DNA of 64,000 bases from Emcibacter sp. (GTDB taxonomy: Bacteria > Pseudomonadota > Alphaproteobacteria > Sphingomonadales > Emcibacteraceae): assembly GCF_963675455.1 (NCBI RefSeq), contig NZ_OY776217.1, positions 3,458,001 to 3,522,000 of the forward strand, given 5' to 3'. How positions within the stretch are numbered: position 1 is the stretch's first letter; each line of letters opens with the position of its first letter. Positions 1 to 9,417 of the stretch are shown piece by piece. A model generated the notes under the pieces. It did no database searches. It saw only the letters and a program-made list of their open reading frames with translations, and was not told the DNA's origin. Position numbers and translations under genes: made by a program.

Positions 1-52
1 TGGATGAACACGCCTATCAAATCAACAACACAAGATGTGGGAAAGTTTCATC

Positions 53-2149
53 ATGACCAGATACAGCCTTGCACTATTCCTCTGCCTGCTCCTGCCAGCC
101 CCTCTGCTGGCTGAACCCCATGCCCCCCTGACAAGCGGCATCCTGACATTCAAACCGGCCAGTGAAGAAGCGGAAACAACCCCGGCACCCCTGCTGGATA
201 CAGACGTCAAAATGGATATCTCCGGCCTGATCGCCCGGGTGACCGTCACCCAGACTTTCAAAAATACCACCAGCCGCTGGCAGGAAGCCAGTTACATGTT
301 TCCGCTGCCGGAGAATGCCGCTGTCGATCATCTGAAGATGATCATCGGCGAGCGGGTGGTCGAGGGAGAAATCCGTGAAAAACAGAAAGCCCAAAAGATT
401 TATCTCGCCGCCAAAAAAGCGGGAAAAAAGGCGTCGCTGGTAAACCAGAACCGTCCCAACGTCTTCACCACAAAACTTGCCAACATCGGGCCCGGTGAGG
501 AAATTTCCGTCACCATCCAGTATCAGCAGACCCTCTCCTATAACAAAGGTGAATTCAGCCTGCGCTTCCCGCTGGTCGTGGGTCCGAGATACACGCCACA
601 GCGCATCATTTCAGAACAGATCACCGGCAACAGTGAAGACGGATGGACCCTGGAGGATCCAGATAATGAAATCATCACCTCTGATGTCATCGGGCCGGGC
701 AGCACCCGCAAAAACCCGGTCAGCATTGACATCGACCTGAACGCCGGCATGGAACTTTCCAGCCTGACCAGTCCCTCCCATGACATTGCCCCGAGCGAGA
801 TTTCCGCCGGGCGCTGGCGCATCACTCTGGCCAATGATGACGAAATCGCCAACCGTGATTTTGTTTTCAACTGGTCCCCAAAACTGGGTCAGGAACCCAA
901 AGCCGCCCTGTTCAGGGAAACAACAGGCGACGACAATTATTACCTGATGATGCTGATGCCGTCGGCCAGTTCCTATGGAGAAAGCACACGCCTGCCCAAG
1001 GAAAGCATCTTCATCATCGATACCTCCGGCTCCATGCACGGCCAGAGCCTGGCCCAGGCAAAGGCCGCCCTGGCTCTGGCCATCCGCGGCCTGAACCCGT
1101 CAGACAGCTTCAATGTTATTGAATTCAACAGCATCACCACGCCCCTGTTTCCACAGAGCCGTCCCGTCACGCCGTCCACTGTTGAACAAGCGCTTTATTT
1201 CGTCAATGGCCTGCAGTCGGACGGAGGCACGGAAATGGCGCCGGCCCTGCAACTGGCCCTCAATACACCCGGCGATCAAAACCGCCTGCGCCAGGTTATC
1301 TTCCTGACTGACGGGGCCATCGGCAATGAAGAGCAGCTTTTCAGCCTGATCAATGACCGGCTCGGTGACGGGCGTCTGTTCACCGTCGGCATCGGTTCCG
1401 CTCCCAACAGCTTCTTCATGCGCAAGGCGGCCGAATTCGGGCGGGGCACCTTCACCCATATCGGGTCGACAGAGGAAGTCTCCGGCAAGATGCAGAAACT
1501 ATTCGCCAAGCTGTCCGCCCCGGTGATGACCAATATCCGCATTCTGTGGCCGGAGGAAACGGAAGTTGAAATGTGGCCTGAGCGACAGCCGGACCTGTAT
1601 CTCAACGAGCCCCTGATCATCAAGGCAAAAAGCCCGCTGGCCGGAGGCACACTCCGGATAGAAGGACGGCTGAACAATGCCCTGTGGAAAAGCAGTCTGC
1701 CCCTGGATACCGCCCGCGAGGACAAAGGGGTCGCCCAGGTCTGGGCGCGCCAGAAAATCGCAGGCCTGACAGACAAAATGCGCGAAGGCGGCGACCGGGA
1801 AAAACTGAAGGCAGAGATGACCTCCCTCGCCCTTGCCCATCATATGGTCAGTAAATACACCAGCCTGGTCGCTGTGGATAAAACGCCTGCGCGTCCGCCC
1901 GAAGAAACACTGGATCAGAAAACCGTGCCACAGCATATGCCCAAGGGCTGGTCCCATGACAAGGTGCTTGGTGAGAAGAAGGCAAAGGCCCTGATGGCGC
2001 CGCAGCCGACGGTCGCGCCTCCCGCCGCGGACATGATGGTGGCCAGCGCCCCGCAGACGGCGACGGATGAGGACCTGAAACTGGCTCTCGGCCTGATCCT
2101 GTGCCTGGGCGCCGCTATTGCCCTCCTGTTCCGGCGCCGGATCGCATGA
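53..2149 (+). CDS. VIT/VWA-domain sortase target surface protein
   Basis: Secreted protein of about 698 residues, resembling the marine proteobacterial sortase-target family. The order seen is: signal peptide (hydrophobic stretch ending near LLAEP), VIT domain over roughly residues 35-160, and von Willebrand A domain from about residue 320 with an intact MIDAS motif (DTSGS, near base 1019). The tail carries a hydrophobic segment and terminal RRR, a sortase-type sorting signal. The expected LPXTG is replaced by APQTA at bases 2048-2062. The ATG at 53 is preferred to the ATG at 35 because the signal peptide starts there. Its stop overlaps the start of the downstream sortase gene, which is presumably its processing enzyme. 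Ligand and function are unknown. Confidence 0.87.
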   Translation: MTRYSLALFLCLLLPAPLLAEPHAPLTSGILTFKPASEEAETTPAPLLDTDVKMDISGLIARVTVTQTFKNTTSRWQEASYMFPLPENAAVDHLKMIIGERVVEGEIREKQKAQKIYLAAKKAGKKASLVNQNRPNVFTTKLANIGPGEEISVTIQYQQTLSYNKGEFSLRFPLVVGPRYTPQRIISEQITGNSEDGWTLEDPDNEIITSDVIGPGSTRKNPVSIDIDLNAGMELSSLTSPSHDIAPSEISAGRWRITLANDDEIANRDFVFNWSPKLGQEPKAALFRETTGDDNYYLMMLMPSASSYGESTRLPKESIFIIDTSGSMHGQSLAQAKAALALAIRGLNPSDSFNVIEFNSITTPLFPQSRPVTPSTVEQALYFVNGLQSDGGTEMAPALQLALNTPGDQNRLRQVIFLTDGAIGNEEQLFSLINDRLGDGRLFTVGIGSAPNSFFMRKAAEFGRGTFTHIGSTEEVSGKMQKLFAKLSAPVMTNIRILWPEETEVEMWPERQPDLYLNEPLIIKAKSPLAGGTLRIEGRLNNALWKSSLPLDTAREDKGVAQVWARQKIAGLTDKMREGGDREKLKAEMTSLALAHHMVSKYTSLVAVDKTPARPPEETLDQKTVPQHMPKGWSHDKVLGEKKAKALMAPQPTVAPPAADMMVASAPQTATDEDLKLALGLILCLGAAIALLFRRRIA
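2048..2062 (+). other. Non-canonical sortase sorting motif (APQTA)
   Basis: Five codons reading Ala-Pro-Gln-Thr-Ala lie just before the C-terminal hydrophobic helix and the Arg-rich tail, where an LPXTG pentapeptide normally sits. Assignment as the cleavage site is inferred from position and from the conserved Pro-X-Thr core. Confidence 0.5.
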
Positions 2150-2733
2150 CGGGGCGGCTTGTTGCCGGGCTATGCCTGATCCTTGGCCTGAGTATATTGT
2201 CCGACGGACTTTATATGAAGGCCAAGGCCAGGCTGGCCCAGTATCTTCTGGCAAGCTCCTGGCAGGACACCCTGTCGGGAGGCCGGGAGGTTAGACCCTG
2301 GAGCTGGGCGGATACCTGGCCGGTGGCGCGGCTGAGTTTTCCCACCCTGAACCGGAGCCATATCATCCTTGCCGGAGCCAGCGGGCGCACCATGGCCTTT
2401 GGCCCGGGCCACCTGAGCACCAGCGCCCTGCCCGGCTATCCCGGCCACAGTTACGTCAGCGCCCATCGCAACAGCCAGTTCCGGGACCTGCAATATCTTT
2501 CCATCGGCGATGAAATCCTCGTTCAGCGGCCAAGCGGACTTTGGATCACCTATATCATCGACGACATCACCATCTTTGATGCCGGGACAAAAAAGCTTGG
2601 CCTTGACCTCGATGTGGACAGGCTCAGCCTGATTACCTGTTATCCTTTTGATACGTTGCAGCCAAACACCCCTTGGCGTTATATGGTAAGTGCCTATATG
2701 AAGGAAGAAACGCATCTCCAAAAGGATATCTGA
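2146..2733 (+). CDS. Class GN sortase
   Basis: Membrane-anchored transpeptidase of about 195 residues. An N-terminal transmembrane helix (residues about 3-20) is followed by the sortase fold. The catalytic triad is visible: His in SYVSAHRN, Cys in LITCYPF, and Arg in PWRYMV. Class GN sortases occur in Gram-negative bacteria, usually beside one dedicated substrate, as here. The ATG at 2146 overlaps the upstream stop (ATGA), indicating translational coupling; the in-frame ATG at 2101 lies far inside the upstream gene. The target protein and pepF sit directly on either side, so the three are probably co-transcribed. Confidence 0.9.
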   Translation: MTGRLVAGLCLILGLSILSDGLYMKAKARLAQYLLASSWQDTLSGGREVRPWSWADTWPVARLSFPTLNRSHIILAGASGRTMAFGPGHLSTSALPGYPGHSYVSAHRNSQFRDLQYLSIGDEILVQRPSGLWITYIIDDITIFDAGTKKLGLDLDVDRLSLITCYPFDTLQPNTPWRYMVSAYMKEETHLQKDI

Positions 2734-2736
2734 TCT

Positions 2737-4530
2737 ATGACCAAACTGGACCTCGACATTTCCAAACTTCCCAGATGGGACCTTACCGACCTTTATCCGT
2801 CCCTGAACTGTAAGGAACTGGAAAATGACTTCGAGGCCCTGAAGGGACAGGCCGGGGAGTTTGCCGGAAAATATAAAGGCAAACTGGCAGGTCTTTCGGC
2901 TGATGAAATGCTGGCGGCGCTCAGAACCTACGAGGCTATGGAAACAAAGATGGGCCGCATCTACAGCTATGCCGGCCTGCTTTATGCCGGGGATATGACC
3001 GACGGCAAGATCGCCCAGTTTTACCAGACTGCGCACGAAAAACTGAATAGTATCGTCAGCAAGGTGCTGTTTTTCACCCTCGAACTCAACAAGCTCGAAG
3101 ACCGGGTGATTGACGGCTGGCTGGACCAGTCGGCGGAACTGAAACGCTACGGCTCCTGGTTTGACGGCGTGCGTCTCTACCGTCCCTATCAGCTTGAGGA
3201 CAAGCTGGAGGAACTGCTGCATGAAAAGTCGGTGGCCGGACGGGCCGCCTGGAACCGGCTGTTTGACGAAACCATGGCCGGTCTGAAATTTAATTACAAG
3301 GATCCCAAAAGCGGCGAGACCCGGGAGCTCGGCACCGAAGAATGCCTCGACCTGCTGAGCGACAGTGATGGTGACAGGCGGAAGGCCGCGGCCGAGGCGC
3401 TGGATGAAACCTTTGACAAGAATATCCGCCTGTTCACTCTGGTTACCAACACCCTGGCCAAGGACAAGGAAATCGAGGACCGCTGGCGTGCTTACGAAAA
3501 CCCCACCACATCGCGGCATCTGTCCAACCGGGTCGAACAGGAAGTTGTGGATGCGCTGGTCACGGCAGTCAAGGCCGCCTATCCGAAACTGTCCCACCGC
3601 TACTACAAACTGAAAGCCAAATGGTTCGGAGTGGAAAAAATGAACTGGTGGGACCGCAACGCCCCCCTGCCGAAAACCGACGAAAAGCTTTTCCAGTGGG
3701 ATGACGCCACCACTACCGTGCTTTCCGCCTACCGGCGCTTTTCGCCCAAACTGGCGGACATCGGCCAGAATTTTTTTGACAACAACTGGATTGATGCGCC
3801 GGTCCGGCCGGGCAAGTCACCCGGCGCCTTTGCCCATCCGACCGTCACCGACGCCCATCCTTACCTGCTGCTCAATTATATGGGCAAAAGCCGGGATGTG
3901 ATGACCCTGGCCCATGAACTCGGCCACGGCGTGCATCAGGTGCTGGCGGCGGGACAGGGAGAACTGCTGGCCTCCACCCCGCTGACCCTTGCCGAAACCG
4001 CCAGTGTGTTCGGGGAAATGCTGACCTTCCAGTCCATTCTGGACCAGGAAAAGGATGAACAGCGCAAGAAGCTCCTGATCGCCGGCAAGGTGGAAGACAT
4101 GCTCAATACGGTGGTCCGACAAATCGCCTTCTATGATTTCGAGGTACGGGTTCACAACGCCCGCAAGGACAGCGAGCTAAGCGCCGAAGACCTGAGCGAA
4201 ATCTGGATGGCCGTGCAGAAGGAAAGCCTGGGCGACGCCTTTATCTTTGATGAGAAATACCGCCATTTCTGGTGCTATATCCCCCATTTCATCCATTCAC
4301 CCTTCTACGTCTATGCCTATGCCTTCGGCGATTGCCTGGTCAACTCGCTCTATGCCACCTATCTGAAACAGCCGGAAGGGTTTGAGGAGAAATATCTCGA
4401 TATGCTGGCCGCTGGCGGCAGCCTGCATCACAGGGACCTTCTCAAACCGTTTGGACTGGATGCGTCGGATCCCGCATTCTGGAATACCGGCCTTGATATG
4501 ATCGCCGGATATATCGATCAATTAGAGTGA
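2737..4530 (+). CDS. pepF: M3 family oligoendopeptidase F
   Basis: Cytosolic zinc metallopeptidase of 597 residues that would hydrolyse oligopeptides. The HEXXH zinc motif is HELGH at residues 393-397, followed by a downstream Glu in LAETAS (about residue 420) as third ligand. The N-terminal PepF domain and C-terminal M3 catalytic domain are of normal length. The gene starts three bases after the sortase stop with AAGGA upstream. Co-transcription with the sortase pair is likely, but a functional link is not shown. Confidence 0.93.
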   Translation: MTKLDLDISKLPRWDLTDLYPSLNCKELENDFEALKGQAGEFAGKYKGKLAGLSADEMLAALRTYEAMETKMGRIYSYAGLLYAGDMTDGKIAQFYQTAHEKLNSIVSKVLFFTLELNKLEDRVIDGWLDQSAELKRYGSWFDGVRLYRPYQLEDKLEELLHEKSVAGRAAWNRLFDETMAGLKFNYKDPKSGETRELGTEECLDLLSDSDGDRRKAAAEALDETFDKNIRLFTLVTNTLAKDKEIEDRWRAYENPTTSRHLSNRVEQEVVDALVTAVKAAYPKLSHRYYKLKAKWFGVEKMNWWDRNAPLPKTDEKLFQWDDATTTVLSAYRRFSPKLADIGQNFFDNNWIDAPVRPGKSPGAFAHPTVTDAHPYLLLNYMGKSRDVMTLAHELGHGVHQVLAAGQGELLASTPLTLAETASVFGEMLTFQSILDQEKDEQRKKLLIAGKVEDMLNTVVRQIAFYDFEVRVHNARKDSELSAEDLSEIWMAVQKESLGDAFIFDEKYRHFWCYIPHFIHSPFYVYAYAFGDCLVNSLYATYLKQPEGFEEKYLDMLAAGGSLHHRDLLKPFGLDASDPAFWNTGLDMIAGYIDQLE

Positions 4531-4793
4531 AAGGTTTCACTGTAAACCGTTAGTATTGCACACGAATATCCTTTTTATTTGCGTTGCACAATATTATATT
4601 TTGTCTACTATCCCATGGGTAGGGCACCTGTGACTTTCGTGCGTTTATCATGATAGGATCTGATCTATGATGACCGGGTCTGTTCCATGGTATGTTTCAA
4701 ATGCGGGAACATTTTCGTGTAGGTTTGTTACTTGCCTGAACACAATGATAAAATAAAAATCAATAAGAATTAAACTAACGGGAAAAAGTCGGT
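4531..4793. promoter_or_regulatory. Intergenic region with putative pnt promoter
   Basis: This 263-base AT-rich gap precedes the pnt operon. A possible sigma-70 promoter is TTGTTA (4725-4730), an 18-base spacer and TAAAAT (4749-4754). A perfect 10-base palindrome TATCATGATA lies at 4646-4655 and could be an operator. No ORF or clear terminator for pepF was seen. The promoter call is weak. Confidence 0.35.
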
Positions 4794-5966
<1,173 letters not shown>

Positions 5967-5967
5967 G

Positions 5968-6327
5968 ATGGAAAAACTTCAGCAAATGGCTGATATAGCC
6001 ACAGGAACGGCGCACGCAAGTCCATTCCTGTCACAGCTTTCCCTGTTCGTCCTGGCTATCTTTGTCGGTTATTATGTGGTCTGGAGCGTGACCCCGGCCC
6101 TGCATACGCCGCTGATGGCGGTGACCAACGCCATTTCCTCTGTCATTATTGTCGGCGCCCTGATCGCCGGCGGGCCGGAAGGCATGAGCCTGGCCAAGGT
6201 CCTCGGCGTGATCGCCATCGGACTCGCTGCGGTGAATATCTTCGGCGGTTTCGCCGTCACTCACCGCATGCTGGCCATGTACAAGAAAAAACCGAAACCC
6301 GCCGCCGGCGGCGATAAAAAAGCCTAA
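5968..6327 (+). CDS. pntAB: NAD(P) transhydrogenase, subunit alpha part 2
   Basis: Small membrane subunit of about 119 residues forming part of the proton channel (dII). Three hydrophobic segments are visible (around LFVLAIFVGYYVV, VIIVGALIAG and VLGVIAIGLAAVN). The ATG at 5968 follows GGAGGG at 5955-5960 with good spacing, so it is preferred to the ATG at 5953, which lies inside that site and overlaps pntAA. Confidence 0.94.
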   Translation: MEKLQQMADIATGTAHASPFLSQLSLFVLAIFVGYYVVWSVTPALHTPLMAVTNAISSVIIVGALIAGGPEGMSLAKVLGVIAIGLAAVNIFGGFAVTHRMLAMYKKKPKPAAGGDKKA

Positions 6328-6341
6328 GGGAGGGTCTGTAA

Positions 6342-7763
6342 ATGTCTGAACAAATGATCGCGGACCTGACCGCCCTCGCCTATCTGGTGGCCGGCGTTCT
6401 CTTTATCATGTCACTGCGCGGCCTCAGTTCGCCGGAAACCAGCCGCCGGGGTAACAACTTCGGCATGCTGGGTATGGCCATCGCCGTTATTACCACGGTG
6501 CTGAACCCGGAAATTGTCAGCTATACCTGGATCATCATTGCTCTGGTGATCGGCGGCGGCATCGGGCTTGTTACTGCCCGGCGTATCGCCATGACCGACA
6601 TGCCGCAGCTTGTGGCTGCCTTTCACAGCCTCGTGGGTCTGGCGGCGGTGATGGTGGCAGGGGCTGCCTTTGCCGAACCGCGGGCCTTCGGCATCACCGA
6701 TGCCCTGGGCAATATCTATGTGGCAAGCCGCATAGAAATGGCGCTCGGCGCCGCCATCGGCGCCATCACCTTCTCCGGCTCCGTCATTGCCTTTGCCAAG
6801 CTTAACGGCAACATGTCCGGCAAGCCGATCCTGCTGCCGGGTCGCCACCTGGTCAACGGCCTGCTGGCGCTCGGTATTATCAGCCTGATCGTCGCCTTTG
6901 CCATGAGTGACGGCGCAGCCTCCGGCGGTGGTCACCTGATGTGGTACATCATGGCCGCCAGCTTCGTCATCGGTTTCCTGATCATCATCCCGATCGGCGG
7001 CGCCGACATGCCGGTGGTGGTCAGCATGCTCAACAGCTATTCCGGCTGGGCCGCGGCCGGCATCGGCTTTACCCTGGGCAATAACGCCCTGATCGTTACC
7101 GGCGCCCTGGTCGGCTCCTCAGGCGCGATCCTCAGCTATATCATGTGTACGGCCATGAACCGGTCCTTCATCAGTGTGATCCTGGGCGGCTTCGGCGGCG
7201 AGGATTCTTCCGCCGGCGGCGTAGCCGGCACCGAGGAACGTCCGGTCAAGCAGGGCTCTGCCGAGGATGCGGCCTTTATCATGAAGAATGCAGGCTCCGT
7301 CATCATCGTGCCCGGATACGGTATGGCCGTGGCCAAGGCCCAGCATGCGCTCAAGGAAATGGGTGATCTTCTGAAAGAAGAAGGCGTCAAGGTCAGTTAC
7401 GCCATTCATCCGGTGGCGGGACGTATGCCCGGCCATATGAATGTCCTGCTGGCGGAAGCCGACGTGTCCTATGACGAGGTTTTTGAACTGGAGGATATCA
7501 ACAGCCAGTTCAGCCAGACCGACGTGGCCTTTGTCATCGGCGCCAACGACGTGACCAATCCGGCCGCCAAGACCGACAAGTCGAGCCCGATCTATGGCAT
7601 GCCGGTGCTGGACGTGGAAAATGCCGGGACGGTGCTGTTTGTCAAGCGCGGCATGGCGGCGGGTTACGCCGGGGTACAGAACGAGTTGTTCTTCCGCGAC
7701 AACACCATGATGCTGTTCGCCGACGCCAAGAAAATGGTCGAGGATATCGTCAAGGCGCTATAG
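6342..7763 (+). CDS. pntB: NAD(P) transhydrogenase, subunit beta
   Basis: A 473-residue protein with about eight or nine transmembrane helices in the first 265 residues, completing the proton channel, and a C-terminal NADP(H)-binding domain (dIII) with VPGYGMAVAKAQ and the downstream GANDVTNPAA motif. GGGAGG lies upstream of the ATG. It is last in the operon and is followed by a rho-independent terminator. Confidence 0.96.
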   Translation: MSEQMIADLTALAYLVAGVLFIMSLRGLSSPETSRRGNNFGMLGMAIAVITTVLNPEIVSYTWIIIALVIGGGIGLVTARRIAMTDMPQLVAAFHSLVGLAAVMVAGAAFAEPRAFGITDALGNIYVASRIEMALGAAIGAITFSGSVIAFAKLNGNMSGKPILLPGRHLVNGLLALGIISLIVAFAMSDGAASGGGHLMWYIMAASFVIGFLIIIPIGGADMPVVVSMLNSYSGWAAAGIGFTLGNNALIVTGALVGSSGAILSYIMCTAMNRSFISVILGGFGGEDSSAGGVAGTEERPVKQGSAEDAAFIMKNAGSVIIVPGYGMAVAKAQHALKEMGDLLKEEGVKVSYAIHPVAGRMPGHMNVLLAEADVSYDEVFELEDINSQFSQTDVAFVIGANDVTNPAAKTDKSSPIYGMPVLDVENAGTVLFVKRGMAAGYAGVQNELFFRDNTMMLFADAKKMVEDIVKAL

Positions 7764-7799
7764 GTTCGGGGCGCTGTAACGGCTTCTATTGAAACAATG

Positions 7800-7834
7800 A
7801 AACCCGGAACGGTCCGCCGTGCCGGGTTTTTTAT
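7800..7834. terminator. Rho-independent terminator between pntB and lysR-type gene
   Basis: The inverted repeat AACCCGG (7801-7807) / CCGGGTT (7822-7828) is followed by a T-run on the plus strand and preceded by an A-run start on the other. It terminates pnt and also overlaps the end of the convergent LysR gene. Confidence 0.75.
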
Positions 7835-8727
7835 GTGCTCCTGCCGGTATCTTTCAGTTTTGCCGCCATCCTGTCGCCCAGAAAGTCATACAGCGCCCGG
7901 ATGCGGGCGTTATGCTGGATATCCGCATGGGTGACCAGCCACACATCCAGGATCAGCGGATCCACATCCTCAAGCTCAAGCTGAACAAGATCCGGATATT
8001 TTTCTGCCGCCAGCCCGGAAAAGAAACCGATGCCCAGCCCCCGGCTGACGGCCTCATAGTTGGCCAGCATGCTGTTGCTGGTGAAGGCCAGATTGATAGG
8101 TTCAAACAGTTTGAAGATTTTCCAAACATCAGGATGATGCATGAGTGCCTCTTCAAGTCCGATGCCATAATGGTCCTTGATGTCCGCCAGTCTTTCCGGC
8201 TTGCCATATTTTTCAATATAGGCGGGACTGGCGGCCATGTAATTTGGCAGGATTCCCAATTTCCGGGCAATCAGGTCAGGTTGCCTGGGATAACCCAGCC
8301 GCACCGCAATGTCGGCTTCCCGGCGCAACAGGTCGCGGGGCGCCATATCAATATTCAGATCAACGGAGATACCGGGAAACTGACCCCGAAATTCATTCAT
8401 GACTTCAGGAATCCAGTAGGTGCCTATATATTCCGTTGTGGTCAGCCTTACGGTGCCTTCCAGCCGCTTGTTCTGTCCGGTCACGGCCTTTTCCACGCTC
8501 AGCGCCTTTTCCTCCATCTCCATCACCAGGGAGATGATTTTCTCCCCGGCCTCGGTCAGCACGAGCCCCTTGGGCAGGCGCTGAAACAGCTGGCTGTCGA
8601 GGCTTTCCTCCAGCGACACCAGCTTGCGGCTCAGGGTCGGCTGACTGACGTTCAGGCGGCGGGAGGCAGCTGACAGACTGCCGCACTCGGCAATCACCTT
8701 GAATATCTTGAGAGCATTCCAGTCCAT
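7831..8727 (-). CDS. LysR family transcriptional regulator
   Basis: About 298 residues: an N-terminal winged helix-turn-helix (MDWNALKIF, then NVSQPTLSRKLVSLE) and a LysR substrate-binding domain. ATG 8727 gives the usual LysR beginning and better spacing to a GGA element than ATG 8733. It is divergent from the small TPR gene at 8830. An 8-base inverted repeat lies between them, so it probably controls that gene and itself. The inducer is unknown. Confidence 0.9.
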   Translation of the reverse strand: MDWNALKIFKVIAECGSLSAASRRLNVSQPTLSRKLVSLEESLDSQLFQRLPKGLVLTEAGEKIISLVMEMEEKALSVEKAVTGQNKRLEGTVRLTTTEYIGTYWIPEVMNEFRGQFPGISVDLNIDMAPRDLLRREADIAVRLGYPRQPDLIARKLGILPNYMAASPAYIEKYGKPERLADIKDHYGIGLEEALMHHPDVWKIFKLFEPINLAFTSNSMLANYEAVSRGLGIGFFSGLAAEKYPDLVQLELEDVDPLILDVWLVTHADIQHNARIRALYDFLGDRMAAKLKDTGRST

Positions 8728-8746
8728 AAACATTGTCCATTCATTT

Positions 8747-8786
8747 TTGAATAGGCATTATTACTATATTGGCAATTGCTATTCAA
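8747..8786. promoter_or_regulatory. Inverted repeat in divergent lysR/TPR promoter region
   Basis: TTGAATAG (8747-8754) and its exact reverse complement CTATTCAA (8779-8786) are spaced 24 bases apart, so about 32 bases (three helical turns) centre to centre. This arrangement fits paired LysR-type binding sites in a divergent promoter. Assignment to this regulator is inferred. Confidence 0.45.
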
Positions 8787-8829
8787 TATGTTTGTTATTA
8801 GTTTTGAGGAAACCACAGGAGATTTTGCA

Positions 8830-9315
8830 ATGACCACACGTAATACAAAAACACTTATCAGCAGCATTGCCCTTGCCGGCGCCCTCTCACTGGCAACCTT
8901 AAGCCCGGCAATGGCAGGCAACCTTACAACAGACTCACTGCTTCTGCATGGCGGAAAAGGCGAACTGAATCAGCTGGCGGAAAAAAATATCGCGGCCGGC
9001 AAGTATGAAAAGGCCCTCAAGTACCTGAAAAAAGCGTCCAAAAAACCAATGGACGGCACCATGCGCAGCCGGGTTTATTCGGATATCTGTGCCGTGCAGG
9101 CGCTGAACGAAAACTATGATGACGCCCTGGAAAGTTGTGACAAGTCACTGGGTTATGATGACAAGAACTGGAAGGCGCTCAATAACAAGGGTGTTGCCCT
9201 GACTGCTCTTGACCGCAAGGAAAATGCCCACAAAATCCTTTCCCGCGCGCTTGAAATGAGTGGTGAAAACAAGATCGTCCTGGCAAACCACATTCAGTCT
9301 GCGGACAATATGTAA
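8830..9315 (+). CDS. Small secreted tetratricopeptide repeat protein
   Basis: About 161 residues. A signal peptide with cleavage near AMA-GN is followed by two or three TPR-like helix pairs (AAGKYEKALKYLKKA; ENYDDALESCDKSL; ALNNKGVALTALDRK). The ATG at 8830 has AGGAG at 8817-8821, so the longer upstream frame is not used. Such TPR proteins act as protein-binding scaffolds in the periplasm; the partner is unknown. The divergent LysR gene is its likely regulator, and a terminator-like hairpin follows. Confidence 0.8.
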   Translation: MTTRNTKTLISSIALAGALSLATLSPAMAGNLTTDSLLLHGGKGELNQLAEKNIAAGKYEKALKYLKKASKKPMDGTMRSRVYSDICAVQALNENYDDALESCDKSLGYDDKNWKALNNKGVALTALDRKENAHKILSRALEMSGENKIVLANHIQSADNM

Positions 9316-9373
9316 TCCCCCTATCAATCCTGAGGGAACCTCCCAAAAGGCCTCCCTCCCTCACCCACAGACT

Positions 9374-9415
9374 AAAACCCGGCACCTCCGAACAAAAGGC
9401 GCCCGGGTTTTTCTT
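9374..9415 (+). terminator. Putative terminator after TPR gene
   Basis: The stem AAAACCCGG (9374-9382) / CCGGGTTTT (9403-9411) has a 20-base loop and is followed by TTCTTTTTC. The long loop lowers confidence. It sits between the convergent TPR and kinase genes. Confidence 0.5.
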
Positions 9416-9417
9416 TT

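Noticed and set aside
7819..8673. Open frame opposite the LysR gene
   Set aside because: Starts inside the terminator and lies wholly antisense to a recognisable regulator.
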